Positions 51,144 to 64,000 of a stretch of 64,000 nt of DNA are shown in pieces. The stretch's first letter is position 1. Each line of letters opens with the position of its first letter. The stretch is from Sternotherus odoratus (taxonomy: Eukaryota; Chordata; Testudines; Kinosternidae), in contig JAVMKO010000007.1 of the NCBI GenBank assembly GCA_032164245.1, positions 1,922,001 through 1,986,000 on the forward strand, in the 5' to 3' direction. The translations under genes and the position numbers were made by a program. The notes under the pieces are model-generated. The model searched no databases and was not told the DNA's origin. It saw only the letters and a list, made by a program, of their open reading frames with translations.

Positions 51144-54100
51144 GGGCATGTCTTCACTACCACTTTAAATCGATGTTAACGACGTTAGGTCGAAGTAAAC
51201 GTGTACCTGTCTTCACATACATGCCCTTAACGTCGATGTAAAGGGCCTTAAAGATCGATCTTGGCACTCCAGCCTAACCAGTGGCATAAGGCTAATCTCG
51301 ACGTTCCAAGCTCGACCGTGGGCTAGTGAAGACGGAACCCGACATTAATAGCCTCCAGAGGCTGTCCCACAATGCTCCATTCTGACCGCTCTGGACTGCC
51401 TCACTACTGCTCCACTGTGACCGCTCTGCACTGCACTCTGAACTCGCTGCTCTGGCCAGGTAGATAAGACCCGGGAACATTTGAATGCCATTTCCTGTTT
51501 GGTCAGCGTGGCCAGCTCACCTGAACTGATCAGTCGCCATTCAGAGCAATCAGCACTAGCCGCCATGCAGAGCTCAGCATCACAGGAATCCATGATGAGC
51601 TCATCTACCCTGGAAACCAGCCAGAGGAGAAGAGCTCCAGCATGGTCCACTCGTGAGGTGCTGGATCTCATCGCTATCTGGGGAGAGGAATCCGTGATGT
51701 TGGAACTCCGCAACAACAAACGGAATGCCAACACCTACGGAAGAGTCTCCAAGGCCATGCTGGAAAGGGGCCACAACAGGGACACCACACAGTGCCGCGT
51801 GAAAATTAAGGAGCTGCGGCAATCTTTCCAGAAAGCCAAGGAGGCAAACGGGCGATCAGGGGGCGCGCCACGGACATGCAGGTTCTACAATGAACTAAAT
51901 GCCATAATGGGGGGCGCCCCCACCACCATCGCGCCGGTGTGCGTGGACTCCACCGATGGGATCATCGTCAGGGAGGAGACTGATTCCGAGGAGGACGAGC
52001 ATGAAGAAGAAAATCTCACGGAGCAGCAGGAGCCCAGCGGAGAACCCTTGTACCCAGAGAGCCAGGAGCTGTTTGTCACCCTGGAGCCAGTACCCTCCCA
52101 AGCCTCCCAGGGGGGTAAGTGTTTCTTTTTTAAGTGATTACATGACGCGTGATTTTGTAAAGGAAGCATTTATTAATGAGTAACTTGCCCTAAGGACTTA
52201 GCGTGCTTTCATTGCTGGTCAATTTCTACTCAAAGAGTTTGTCAATATACTCCGGGATTGACCATAAGTCCTCCGCGGACATTTCAAGGAAGCTATCCAG
52301 GAGGTAGCGATGAATCCAGCGCAGCAGATTTCTGGGGAGAGCTGCCTTATCTGGTCCCCCGTGATAGGACACCAACCCACGCCACGAAAGTAGTAGGTTG
52401 TCTGGTATCATTGAGCAGGCTAGCATTGCGGCGTATGGACCAGGACTTTGCATGGACTCAAGGAGCATGCGCTCCCTATCTCTCCGAGAAATTCTCAGCA
52501 AAGTGATGTCATTCAGGGTTGCCTGTTTGAGATACGGACTGCAATTAGTAGGGAGATAAAGAGTCCCAGCTGCAAAGTACTCTTTTCTGCTGAGGACCGA
52601 CGAACCGCACACCCCCCCCCCCACGAACGCTGACCGCCGCCCCCCCCCCCCCAGCCCGTAGCGTTAGCAGGCAGGGAATCCAAGCAGTGTGCACGCCGTT
52701 GCTTTAGCTTCACAGCCAACGCGGACCCAACCCCCCCCCCCCCACCCGGCCCGTAGCGTTAGCTGGCAGGGAATCCGAGCAGTCTGCACGCCGTTGCTTC
52801 CGCTTCACAGCCGCCAACGCGGAACCAGTCCGTCCCCCCCCCAGCCCGTAGCGTTAGCTGGCAGGGAATCCGAGCCGTCTGCCCGCGGTCTGAAGAGCCC
52901 CAAAAAGACCTTAGCCCTTAGCGAGAGATTTTTTGGCATTTGCTTTGCAGTTTGCGGTTTCAGTGGGAGCCAGCCACGCGGTGGGGGGAAGGGGGCGGGG
53001 TTGCTCTACAGTATGCAGGCGCCACTTTTAACTTACCATGGCCGGCTGCACGGTGATTTCAGAAGCCGTCTTGGGCTGAGGCACGCATATGTGTCTGAGA
53101 TGCTCTGACTTTTCTGTGAGCTCTCCTCTCCTTTTAGGTGTAGAACATGACCTTGTACAGAAATCATATCAGGCCTCTGAATACTGAGTTTGCAAATGGC
53201 ATAGTACTCCCATTGTGTACCGTCCGAGACTGCATCTGCCTCCTAACCTTGAATGTATCTGTCTCATAACTTTCAAACTTTCTTTTCCCACACACTTGCC
53301 CACAGATGAACAACAACAGATGAACTCCCGCCCTGCACCGCAGAAAAGAAAGCGTAAAAAGAAAACGCGAACGCGCGATGAGATGTTCACTGAACTCCTG
53401 GAGAACTCGCGCGCTGAGGCAGCCCGCCAGACGGACTGGAGGGAAAAAATGATACAGGCAAGGGAACGAGACAGAGAGGAAAGGAATCGAGAGAGAGAGG
53501 AAAGGAGAGCCGCTGCAGAAAAGAGGGAAGCCGCTGCAGAAAAGAGGGTAGAACGTGAGGAAAGACGCATGGATGCTTTCCTCCGCATAATGGAGGACCA
53601 GAGCGACATGCTGCGATCTCTGGTGGAGCTGCAGCATGCCCAAAGACCACCTCTGCAGCCCCTGTGTAACCACCTCCCCCCCTCCCCAACTCCCATAGAT
53701 TCCCCACCCAGACGCGGGGTGAGAACACGGGGGGGCAAGGCCCGTGGGCCGCTCCACTCCACCCCACAAGCCAGCAGAAGCAGCAGCAGCAGCAGGCTGA
53801 CTTTCTCAGAAAACTTTTAAAAGCTGCTGTGTCTTGCCCACCCCTCCTCTCCCCCCTTCCCCCCCCCCTCCTTTGCCCGCTCCTCCCCCACTGCGACTGC
53901 CGGTTTCCCTCCAGGATACCAGGACAGTGATCCCCTGTATTTGTATTTCCGATGAACCAATAAAGGAACCATGATTTTTCAAACAGTGATTTTATTTCCT
54001 CTGCAAGCATGGGGAGGGAGGAGGGAAAGCATGGGGAGGGGGGAGGGAAAGAGGGTACAAGGGCAGCAGGCTTAGAGCACAGCAAGGGAGCAGATTCTCA

Positions 54101-55836
54101 AACGCCATCTCGACCACTCATAAAACTGTCTTTCAAGGCGTCCCTGAGGCGCAGGGCCTCACGGTGGGCTCTTTTACTTTCCCTGCTGTGTGGCTGCTCA
54201 TAAGTAGCAGAAAGTAAATTTGCCTCTGCCTCCCAGCCCGCCATAAACGTTTCCCCCTTGCTCTCACAGATATTGTGGAGCACAGAGCAAGCAGCTATAA
54301 CAATGGGGATATTTCTCTCGCGGATGTCTGAGCGAATGAGTAAGGAACGCCATCTCCCCTTCAAGCGGCCAAATGCACACTCCACGGCCATTCTGCACTT
54401 GCTCAGCCTGTAGTTGAACAGCTCCTGACCCCTGTCTAGGGCTCCTGTGTAGGGCTTCATAAGCCAGGGCATTAGGGGGTAGGCTGGGTCCCCAATGATC
54501 ACGATCGGCATTTCGACCCCCCCCCCCACGGAAATTTTCTGGTCGGGGAAGAAAGTGCCTTGCTGCAGCTGCCTAAAAACCCTAGAGTTCCTGAACACTC
54601 GAGCGTCATGAAGCTTTCCCGGCCACCCGACGTAGAGATCGGTGAAACGTCCCTTGTGGTCAACCACTGCTTGCATGACCATTGAGTAATATCCCTTCCG
54701 GTTTCTGTACTCAGCGGCCTCGTGGTCCGGTGCCAGGATAGGGATATGAGTCCCATCTATAGCCCCACCACAGTTAGGGAATCCCATTGCGGCAAAGCCA
54801 TCTATTGTGGCTTGCAGGTTTCCGAGGTTTATAACCCGGTGTAGCAGCCGCTCGACGATTGCCCTGCTTACTTGCATCACAGCAAAGCCCACTGTAGACC
54901 TACCCACCCCAAACTGATTCGCCACTGACCGGTAGCTGTCTGGCGTTGCAAGCTTCCAGAGGGCTATCGCCACTCGCTTCTCCACTGTAAGGGCCGCTCT
55001 CATTTTGGTATTCCTGCGCTGGAGGGCAGGGGACAGCAAGTCACAAAGTTCCATGAAGGTGCCCTTTCGCATGCGGAAGTTTCTGAGCCACTGGGAGTCA
55101 TCCCAGACCCGCAGCACTATGCGGTCCCACCAGTCCGTGCTTGTTTCCCTGGCCCAGAATCGGCGTTCGATGGCATGAGCCTGCCCCATTGCCACCATTC
55201 TTGACAGATTGTCAGTCGCCCTACTTGCAAAAACGGCAGTGTCCATGTCGTCCCCGCTGTGCACGTCAGTGTCCCTGTCGTCCCCGCTGTGCACGGCAGT
55301 GTCCCTGTCGTACCCGCTGTCCTTGTCCATCTCCTCCTCACTGTCGTCGGGTTCCGGAAAGCGCAGTTCTCCCCGGATCGCATTCCTCCTCTGCAGACGG
55401 TGCAGCAGGAACTCAGCAACCGTGATCGAGGTCCTCACAACAGCCATTACTGCAGCCGTGGTGTCAGCGGGCTCCATGCTTGCAATGCTATGGCGTTAGC
55501 ACGGCGGAGAAAGGGCGCGAATTATGGGATGCCTACCTACAGTGCACCGCTCGGAATGGGGGTGGGCGGTGCGGAAAAAGGGCGCGAAATTTGGAAATGC
55601 CTACCCATAGTGCAGCACTCGAAATGGTGCCTGCTGGGGGATCAGGGAACTGTGGGATAGGTACCCACAGTGCAACGCTCGTCATGTCGACGCTTGCAAA
55701 AGTTTTGCGGACAGACACTGTCGACGTACTGTGCGTAACTGTGCCTAGTGAAGACACACAACATCGACTGTATACCGTCGCGTTCACAACATCGACATAA
55801 AGGAAATCAAACTACTGCTGTAGTGAAGACATACCC
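51144..55836. mobile_element. Complete PIF/Harbinger DNA transposon, 4,693 bp
   Basis: Ends: GGGCATGTCTTCACTAC at 51144-51160 and its inverted partner GTAGTGAAGACATACCC at 55820-55836 (16 of 17 bases match). The target duplication TTA (51141-51143 and 55837-55839) fits the T-W-A preference of this superfamily. Inside are two convergent genes: a Myb/SANT gene on plus with one intron, and the DDE transposase on minus. Their polyadenylation signals lie 26 bp apart in the middle. A further minus-strand reading frame lies in the Myb intron. Both main frames are open, so the copy may have moved recently and might still be able to. Confidence 0.95.
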
Positions 55837-57902
55837 TTACTCTTCCACTCAGATGAGTAAGACAAGGGCCCAGTCTAGCCCACCAAGACTGCTCATGGAG
55901 TAAGGTTCACACACTCTACGGATGGCAGAATCTAGACAGTGAGAACCAGAACCAGAGAGGTTTCCCCTTCACATGGCACCTAAACACCTTATCTGTCCAG
56001 AGCAAGTATTCTAAAGCCCTCGCATTAACTCTTGGGAAAGATGGCCTGGCTGTTCAGCCTTAACGCTAGCAGCACGACTTGGGGTTGCTAGCGTTGTTAT
56101 CTAGTTGTGGTAGCCTGATGCAACCAAATGGCTGTATCAGATCCGGATATCAAACTGCGGGCTAGTTAGCTTCCTCTTTGTGGTTTGTAGGGCCTCATTG
56201 TGCCTATCTATGACACACAGTGACTGTTGGAAGGAACCATTTCGACAGCAAAGGGGGTGTCCATCCGCTCCACCACATGAATAATTAGAGAAATCCAGGC
56301 GCGGGTAACAAGATGGTTACATTGTTAAAGTGAAATAAATACATGTCTTAGCAACCAATGTGTTGCCTTTACAAAAGGCCAAAGCAAAACCTGAAATAAA
56401 TGAGCTGGATGATTCTGCAAATATGTAGAGGGGGAATTATATGATTCGGGGTAAGGAGCTAGGAGAACTAGAAGCTAGTAGAGATATGCATTATTCAGAT
56501 CAGTTCTCTTCCAAATACTTGTTCAGCTTGACGGGTGTATTGCAAAAGGTAAACAGGTTTCTCGCCATAATCTTGTCTGTGAGCAGCAACCCATCTGTCT
56601 CTCATTTATAATATTGTCTGGTGGTGTCTCTTCTAGTCAGGTGACACCTCCTTCAGATACTATTTCAGCACCTTTCAAGAGCCTCTATAAGATAGATTGA
56701 AACTCCGGCTTCGCCTAAATGAATTTGCAAGCGCTATTTATAGATAAAGACACAGCAAACTTGAAGTAATATAATGACGATCCCTCACAAAAGTACCAAT
56801 TTGAGAAATTATTGGGGAAGAAAAATGATTCACTGGATTCCACATCGAACGCACTAGCAGGTGATCATAGAATTGGAAGGGACCTCAGGAGATCATCTAG
56901 TCCAACCTGCTGCTCACAGGAGGACCAAATCCCATTTTTGCCCCATATGCCTAAATGGCCCTCTCAAGGATTGAATTTATAGCTCTGGGTTTAGCAGGCC
57001 AATGTGCAAACCACTGAGCTATCCCTCCCTCCAAGAGGGCACTGAAGGAGCAGTTCCTAGCCACAGGGTTATTTCGGATACCTTGCTTTCTCAATTTTGT
57101 TTCTTATACAGTTTAAACCCAATTATGGTCTATACAAGGCTTTATTGTCATCTTACATAAGAATATAAAATGTCCCATTTAGAACTGCCCAGGAGACGGA
57201 AGTTTGTTGTCATCACACTGAACAGCATGAAGTCCCGATACTTTATAAATGAGAGGGAGTGTTGTGTAGCGAGCAGGGCACAGGACAGGGACTCAGGAGA
57301 GTTGGCTAATAATCTCTGCTCTGCCGCTGCCTTGCTGTGGGATGTGGAGCAAGTCTTGGGCACAAGATGTCCTGGCAGGCAATGACCTAGCCTGGCCTTA
57401 GTAACACATACCTTCCTCACCTCTCAGCAATGAAACATCCCCGGGACAAGCCCATCAGCATTTAGAATACACCATCTAATGCAGAACACGGCGCACATCT
57501 AGCATGGGACCTCAGACCTGTCCTCTGCTCTCTACAGTGGCTTGTCTTCTCATAGACTCTTAAGTCAGATTCAAGATCTCAGTCCTTATCTTCAAGGCAC
57601 TCCGTGGTCTGGGGGGAGGGTCCCTAACAGATTTCCTGAAGCTCCAGGCTGAGGACCGTAGCCAACTTCACTCCTCTTTGCAGGAGACAGAGCTCTCTAG
57701 AGCCAGCCAAAGGTGGTAGAACCAACTCCGACAGGGAGTAAAGACTGCCTCCAACCTCACCACTCTCCATGCCAAGTGCAGGACACACTCTTCTGACCTT
57801 AATTTCAACACACGCCCTCCATGGCAGTAACCAAATACATACATATGTTTAAAAGCTAAACCAACCATCACATAAATTTTCTCTTTGGAAAGAAAAGGAA
57901 GA

Positions 57903-57984
<82 letters not shown>

Positions 57985-60604
57985 GTGCACAAAAAATGAG
58001 TCATGAACCAATGGATTTCTGGAGGATACCACAATGCAAGAGGGCAGCATAAAAAACTGAACAGAATGAACAATCTCCCCTGCCACCCTTTGCCTGCTGT
58101 GTCTATTTAGACTGCAAGATCTTCGGGACAGGAAACATCTCTGCCTGCATTTTGTACAGCACCCAACAGAGCAGAACCTATCTACCTGGCACTACCACAA
58201 TACCAGTAACAACCATTTGCACCAGGAGCTAGATCTGTGAAACAGCTGTAAGAGATCCGTTCTTCCTCCACGTCACAAACAGGCAGGAGACTCTTCTGTG
58301 GCTCCCAACAGTGTCCTTTATTTACAGTGCAAACCCCACCACCGAAATACAGCTTTACACAGTTCAGCTGAGCCCCAGCCCTCGTCCTGGCTGGCCCCTG
58401 GAAATAGTCAGCTCTTACAGGCTCCCAGCCTCAGCTCCGTCCGTCCGTCCGTCCGTCCGTCCGTCCGTCCGTCCGTCCGTCCGTCCGTCCGTCCGTCCGT
58501 CCGTCCGTCCGTCCGTCCGTCCGTCCGTCCGTCCGTCCGTCCCCCACCCTGGGCTTCCTGCCTGGCAGGCTTTTATCCCTCCAGGAGGCTGCCAGGTGCA
58601 ACTCATAACCCTGAGCCCTCTGCAGCCCAGGTGGCTGATTAGCCTTCCCTTGCAGGGAGGTTTGCAGAGGTTCTGCTCCCTCTTAAAGGGCCAGCAGGGC
58701 TGGCTCAGGTACTCCTGGCCAGCACCCTGCCACACACCTCCCCCCTTAGCCTAGCCCCATCGGGCTGGCTAGGACCCCTTAAGCGTTGCGGATCTTCTCT
58801 AAGAAGGCCATTGCGCTTTTCCTTCTTCTTTCCTTCAGCACAGCAGCATGGTCAATAGATTTCCGCATTTCCAACCCCTGGCCAGTCTGTGCCTTGAGAC
58901 TAGGGGCCACTTCCCCTGCCTCAGTTTCTCCTGGCTCTCACTCGAGCCCGGGGCTTCTTCCCCTGACTTTACTTCACCGGGGCCCTCAGGGGGATGTGTC
59001 CACTATGTTGGGGCGGTTATCCCCGACTTCCCCCAAACAGGCTTCCGGGGATCCTCCTGCCCTGGTCTCAGTTGTTCAGGGCTACCCAGATCTTCCTTTG
59101 GATCATTGGGTTGAGACCCGCCCCTTCGCTCGGCCGAGCCCCCCTTACGAGTTCTCACACTCGGCCTTGGGGCAGCCCGGGGCCTCGTACCTCCCACTAT
59201 GCCCCAGTCCCGCCCAATGATCACGGGGCAAGGTAACCCTTCTGGCACCCCCACCCGCTTCCAGCGGAATCAGCCGCTGATCTCGAGGGGGACGTGGGCC
59301 ACCCGACAGGACTTCCTGTCCCCGTGGACACACCGCAGGTCCATTGTAGCCCCCGGAATCAGCCACTCAGGGCGAACCAATGCTCTGCGGACGAGCGTGC
59401 AGGGGGAGGCGGAATCCACCACCCCCTGGTGGGACTTCCTCCCCACCTGCACCCGCAGGGTGGGTATCCCCTTCCGCGGCTTCCGCCCCCACACCTCAGT
59501 CCACCCACACCAGTCAGTGTAGCCACACTCCATGGCTGGGCAGTCCCGCTTAATGTGCCCCGGCTTCCCGCACTGCCAGCAGGTAAGCCGGGCAGTTCTC
59601 TCGGGTGCCCCTCTGGGCTCCCCATTAGTCCCTTTGCGTCTTACCGGGCGGGAGTCCATGGGCCTACGCCCCACGTCCCAGACTCATCGCGGCCGGTCCT
59701 CTCCCCGAGGCCCCTCTGCTTCCACATACTCCTCGGTCAGGCGCACCGCAGTCTCTGCCGTCTCTGGCTGGTGCCTCCTGACCCAGGTGCGGACAGTCTC
59801 GGGGAGGCTGAGCAGAAACTGCTCCAAGATCAGGGAGTCCATGATTTCCTCCCCTGACCGGGCCTCCGGCCTCAGCCAACGCATGGCCCAGTCCTTCAGT
59901 CTTTGGGCAAACGCCCGGGGCCGCACCGCCTGCGACCAGCGGGCCGCCCGAAACCTCTGCCGGTACCTCTCGGCAGATAAGCCGACCCAGTCCAAGATGG
60001 CCGCTCTCACGGTTTCAAAGTCCTGGGCCTCAACTGCCCCCAGGGCCATATAGGCCGCCTGGGCTTCGCCCATGAGGTAAGGAGCAAGCCGGAGGGCCCA
60101 GGTGGTCCGCTCCCACCCGGCTGTGGTGGCCACCCTCTCAAAAGTCCCCAGGAAGGCATCAGAGTCATCCGCCGGGCTCATCTTACAGAGTCCCCAGCCC
60201 GGCGGCCCTCTCCTGCCCCTCGACTCACCAGGTGCTGCAGGAGAGTTGCCTGGGTCTTCGCTTGCTCCTGGATGAAGGCGTGCATGGCCTTCTGTTGTTC
60301 GGCCTGGGCCTACTGCATGGCCAGCTGGGTCTGCTTCTGTTGCTCCATGAGCCACTGTAGGGTCCCCTCCATCTCTGGGCCACCAGTTGGGTTGCTGGTG
60401 TAGCGATCCCATCTCTGACACCACATGTAAGAGATCCGTTCTTCCCCCACGTCACAAACAGGCAGGAGACTCTTCTGTGGTTCCCAACAGTGTCCTTTAT
60501 TTACAGTGCAAGCCCCACCACCGAAATACAGCTTTACACAGTTCAGCTGAGCCCGAGCCCTCGTCCTGGCCCCTGGAAATAGTCAGCTCTTACAGGCTCC
60601 CAGC

Positions 60605-60740
<136 letters not shown>

Positions 60741-63700
60741 ACACCCCACCCTCACCCTGGGCTTCCTGCCTGGCAGGCTTTTATCCCTCCAGGAGGCTGC
60801 CAGGTGCAGCTCATCAAGCCTGAGCCCTCTGCAGCCCAGGTGGCTGATTAGCCTTCTCTGCAGGGAGGTTTGCAGAGGTTCTGCTCCCTCTTAAAGGGCC
60901 AGCAGGGCTGGCTCAGGCACTCCTGGCCAGCACCCTGCCACACAGCATATTGGGATTATTTTCGTTATCATTCTTCTTCACAGACAATCTCAGTCCATTT
61001 TATTTTTATTTTGAAAGGCCAAACAAGTGTTGACCCTCCCTCACTACAAAATTATATTGGCATTCCTTTTAAAACAAAGTGAAATGGAACAAACCAACCG
61101 TTACTACCATGCTTTGGTGCAGCAACTGTGAGGTAATGGAACAATCCTGCAGTGCTAAAAGGACTGGCAAAGATTTTTAAAAACAACTAATGATTTGAGG
61201 TCCCCAAATTGAGATTAGAGCTGGTCAGGAAAATTCCTGACAAAATGCTTTTTCATCAGAAAATGCTGATTAGTCTAAACTGAATCTTCCTGCAGAAGTT
61301 TATCCGTGATGATGAAATTTTCTTCATAAAGGTTTTTCAGCCCAGGATGGATTTCTGGTCAAAAAGAGGTCTGGGGGGGTTGTGCACACAGACACAACAC
61401 AGCCAATAGCCTGACTCAGGCAGAGCAGGGACTTTAACATCTGTCTCCCACAGCCTAGGTGAGTACCTAAACCACCAAACTATCCTGGGGGCTCCTTTTC
61501 CTCACTACAAATTTCTAATGGTCTTATTTTCACTTTGATGGGGAACAAAACCCAATTCCGAAACCTCAGTATTATTCACAAAATGAAATTCTTGTTTCCC
61601 AACCAGCCTTATTTGATAGACCTTAAAAGGGTCTGATTTTCAGAGATTAGGTGCTCAACAGTTTTAGAAAATCAGGCCCCTTTGGGGGTCTGACATTGAA
61701 CATCCCAAAATTGAGGTCCCCAAAATCACTAACATTTGAAAGTCTTGGGCACTGTTTTCTGTTCTTTTAACCAATAAAATTGGAAGAGTAGATGAGGGTT
61801 GAAACCCATTTACACACAAGTAAATAACTGCAGGTGTTCATTTTTAAAACAAACTATTGTTTTGGAAGGCTTCATGCAACCTTAGAGAGAGAGAATAATC
61901 ACTTTTTTAAAATATACAGTTCTCTGGAGGGGGTTGGCCTACCCAAAAATGGGTATTTCCTTATAATCAGTCATTTTGTCCAGAGAAATCCTTTTCCATG
62001 AAGACCCACCCAGTTTTAGAACTGGCCAGATGGATGGCTGATGACTCCATCTTCAACCACGCGGTTAAATAGAGGGGATGTTCTTCATTTTCTTTGGCTG
62101 GGGACTGTAGTAAGATGAGGTCCTGAAACAAATTCTTGTATCAGAAGCCTAGCATGGGGCCTGAGGCCTGAACCAAAGTACTTCCAGGCACTACTAAACA
62201 AAGCTGGGCTATGAGCCAGAGGCATGCCCTGCTTGCAGAAATTGGCTAGAAGAGGGCTGCTAAAGGCACATGTTGGGTACATGTGCCAGGAGAAAGGCAG
62301 TAATAAGCCAAGGGGCTGTACCTCAGTACGTCCGTAGGGATAAGTAATCTGTCCTGAACCTGTATTAAAATAGGTCTCGGAGTCCACATCTTTGTCCGGC
62401 CGAGGGGGCAGTGGAGAGTCCCACCACTGACTGAGCTGGTCCATTGTCAGGGGACACAAATTTGTAGTATGTCTTGTAGAGTCCACGGGAAACTATCCCT
62501 GTGCTTCGTTTGACAATAAACCTGGCCAGGTGCCTTCGTACCTCACTAGACTCTGTGGTCATTGGGGGTTCTCTCGGGGCCTGCTGTGCCAGCTATCTCC
62601 GCAGAGCCGGGGCAGCACACAGAGGGGGCACGCATGCAGCCAACTGATATCATAATTGAACAAAAGCAGAGCACCACACTGGTAGCTACTGACAACAGGG
62701 ACTATGGGGGAAGAGTACACAGCCGGCAGTGGAGTAGAACTGAAATCTTGGAGAAATGTATTTGCCCTCTAAACAGGGTAGATATGGAATTTGGAGACAG
62801 CATATGTGCCACTCTGATATGGGAGAAGTGTACTAGGAGCAAAGGAACATGCTAAATTCTCCAGCACCCAGAGCTTTCACATTAAAATTGGGTGTCTTTC
62901 TAAGAGATACTCTAGTTCAACCATTAATAGTTGGGCTAGATGCATGAATCACCAAGTGAAACTCTATGGCCTGTGTCATGCAGGAGGCCAGACTAGAGGA
63001 GCAAAATGGCCCCTTCTGGCCTGGAACATCTATTAAATACTTGCAATGTATGAACCATAGGAGTAAAAGGTGATCCAGAATAAATGGGAAGCGTAACAGG
63101 TTTCACTACTCACTGCTTGTGCCTCATCTGAGGATTAACTCACCCCTGGTCCGACACCCCTTCCTGCCGTCTCAATCGCACCCTCTGGGATTCAGGGTAG
63201 TCTCCTTCCTTGGTGACGGCTGTCTGGTCAGGTCACTTTAGCTCTCCCCTTTCAGGGATCTGTCACTGTCTCTCAAGAAAAGCTGTCCTTCTGCTGGTCC
63301 AGGCAGTCCTCCTTCCATGTCCAAAGCTGTGCCACCTCCGCAGTGGCTGGTAGAGGAACCCTCTACTCCAGCTTCCAACCCAGAGGCCCTATGCTCCACA
63401 ACTATGGCCTACTCACTCCCAGAGCTGGCTGCTACTTCCCTAAGCTCAGTCCCACTTCCTCCTTCTACCCTCTAGCACTGCTAGGTTTAGTGCAGGGGTC
63501 TTGCAACAATTTTTTTGGTGGCTTCAGAGTGTGGCCACCAACTCTTGATAGTGGCCACACTCACACTTTTTCCTAGAATTATTTATTTTTCCTAAAGTTA
63601 ATAAAGTAATATGCACATATATAAATCCAAATCATTGTAATTTATTTATGTCAAGTTTTTTTGTAGACTCAATAATAAAAGTCATGCACAGTTATTTCTA

Positions 63701-64000
63701 TTCTTTAATGGACCTAACAGAATAGAAACGCAAATAAGGTGCTTTGCATGTTCTTGTCTTTTTTATGATTGTTTCTTTTCCTTTTTTGGTAACAGTGGTT
63801 GTCTTATCTGTATAACAATTCTGAAGTAAAAATGTTTTTACATAATAGAAGTCCAAATAATAATGAAAAACATGTCTGGGTGGCTTGGGTCTCAATAATG
63901 GGATGGACTGAATCCTCAGCAAGTTCACAGATGACACTGGGAGGAGTGGTAGATATGCTGGAGGGTAGGAATAGGGTCCAGAGGGACCTAGACAAATTAG

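Overview
The window looks like intergenic or intronic DNA of a cryptodiran turtle, or a close relative. The evidence is the mix of repeats: CR1 ends, tRNA-headed SINEs with a CR1-like tail (the turtle polIII/SINE type), Penelope-like elements with GIY-YIG endonuclease, MIR-type SINEs, many palindromic MITEs, Gypsy/Gmr1-like LTRs, and PIF/Harbinger, hAT and Helitron elements. I found no convincing host protein-coding exon, rRNA or tRNA gene. Every coding region I can support belongs to a mobile element.

Layout. 1-4109: internally deleted minus-strand endogenous retrovirus (tRNA-Arg primer site, gag matrix remnant), cut by the window edge. 4110-12.7 kb: unique-looking DNA with scattered old palindromic repeats. 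13.1-17.25 kb: a decayed CR1/L2-like LINE followed by a hAT-like MITE that contains a second MITE and a near-perfect 2.6-kb inverted duplication. 17-26 kb: quiet DNA with MIR-type SINEs. 26.3-28.3 kb: solo LTR, hAT MITE, second solo LTR and MITE, three of them with visible target duplications. 30-33.4 kb: Penelope fragments, including a copy whose 5' part is inverted. 34.8-41.7 kb: LTR-like segment, microsatellites, a SINE, and a palindromic MITE holding a CR1 tail and a palindromic Penelope end. 41.7-49.9 kb: a hAT-like element interrupted by a 6.3-kb Helitron-like element filled with a 45/46-bp G-rich minisatellite, and by a 737-bp solo LTR. 51.1-55.8 kb: a structurally complete PIF/Harbinger transposon. 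58.2-60.9 kb: a Gmr1-like LTR retrotransposon with SCAN-like capsid, zinc knuckle and protease but no reverse transcriptase. The window ends inside a CR1 ORF2 fragment.

The most functional unit is the Harbinger at 51144-55836. It has matching 17-bp terminal inverted repeats, a TTA target duplication, an open 459-codon DDE transposase on the minus strand, and a convergent plus-strand Myb/SANT gene that reads through a canonical intron. In this superfamily the two proteins act together: the Myb-like protein helps carry the transposase into the nucleus and bind the ends. An extra antisense reading frame with its own polyadenylation signal lies inside the Myb intron. It is the best candidate here for something undescribed.
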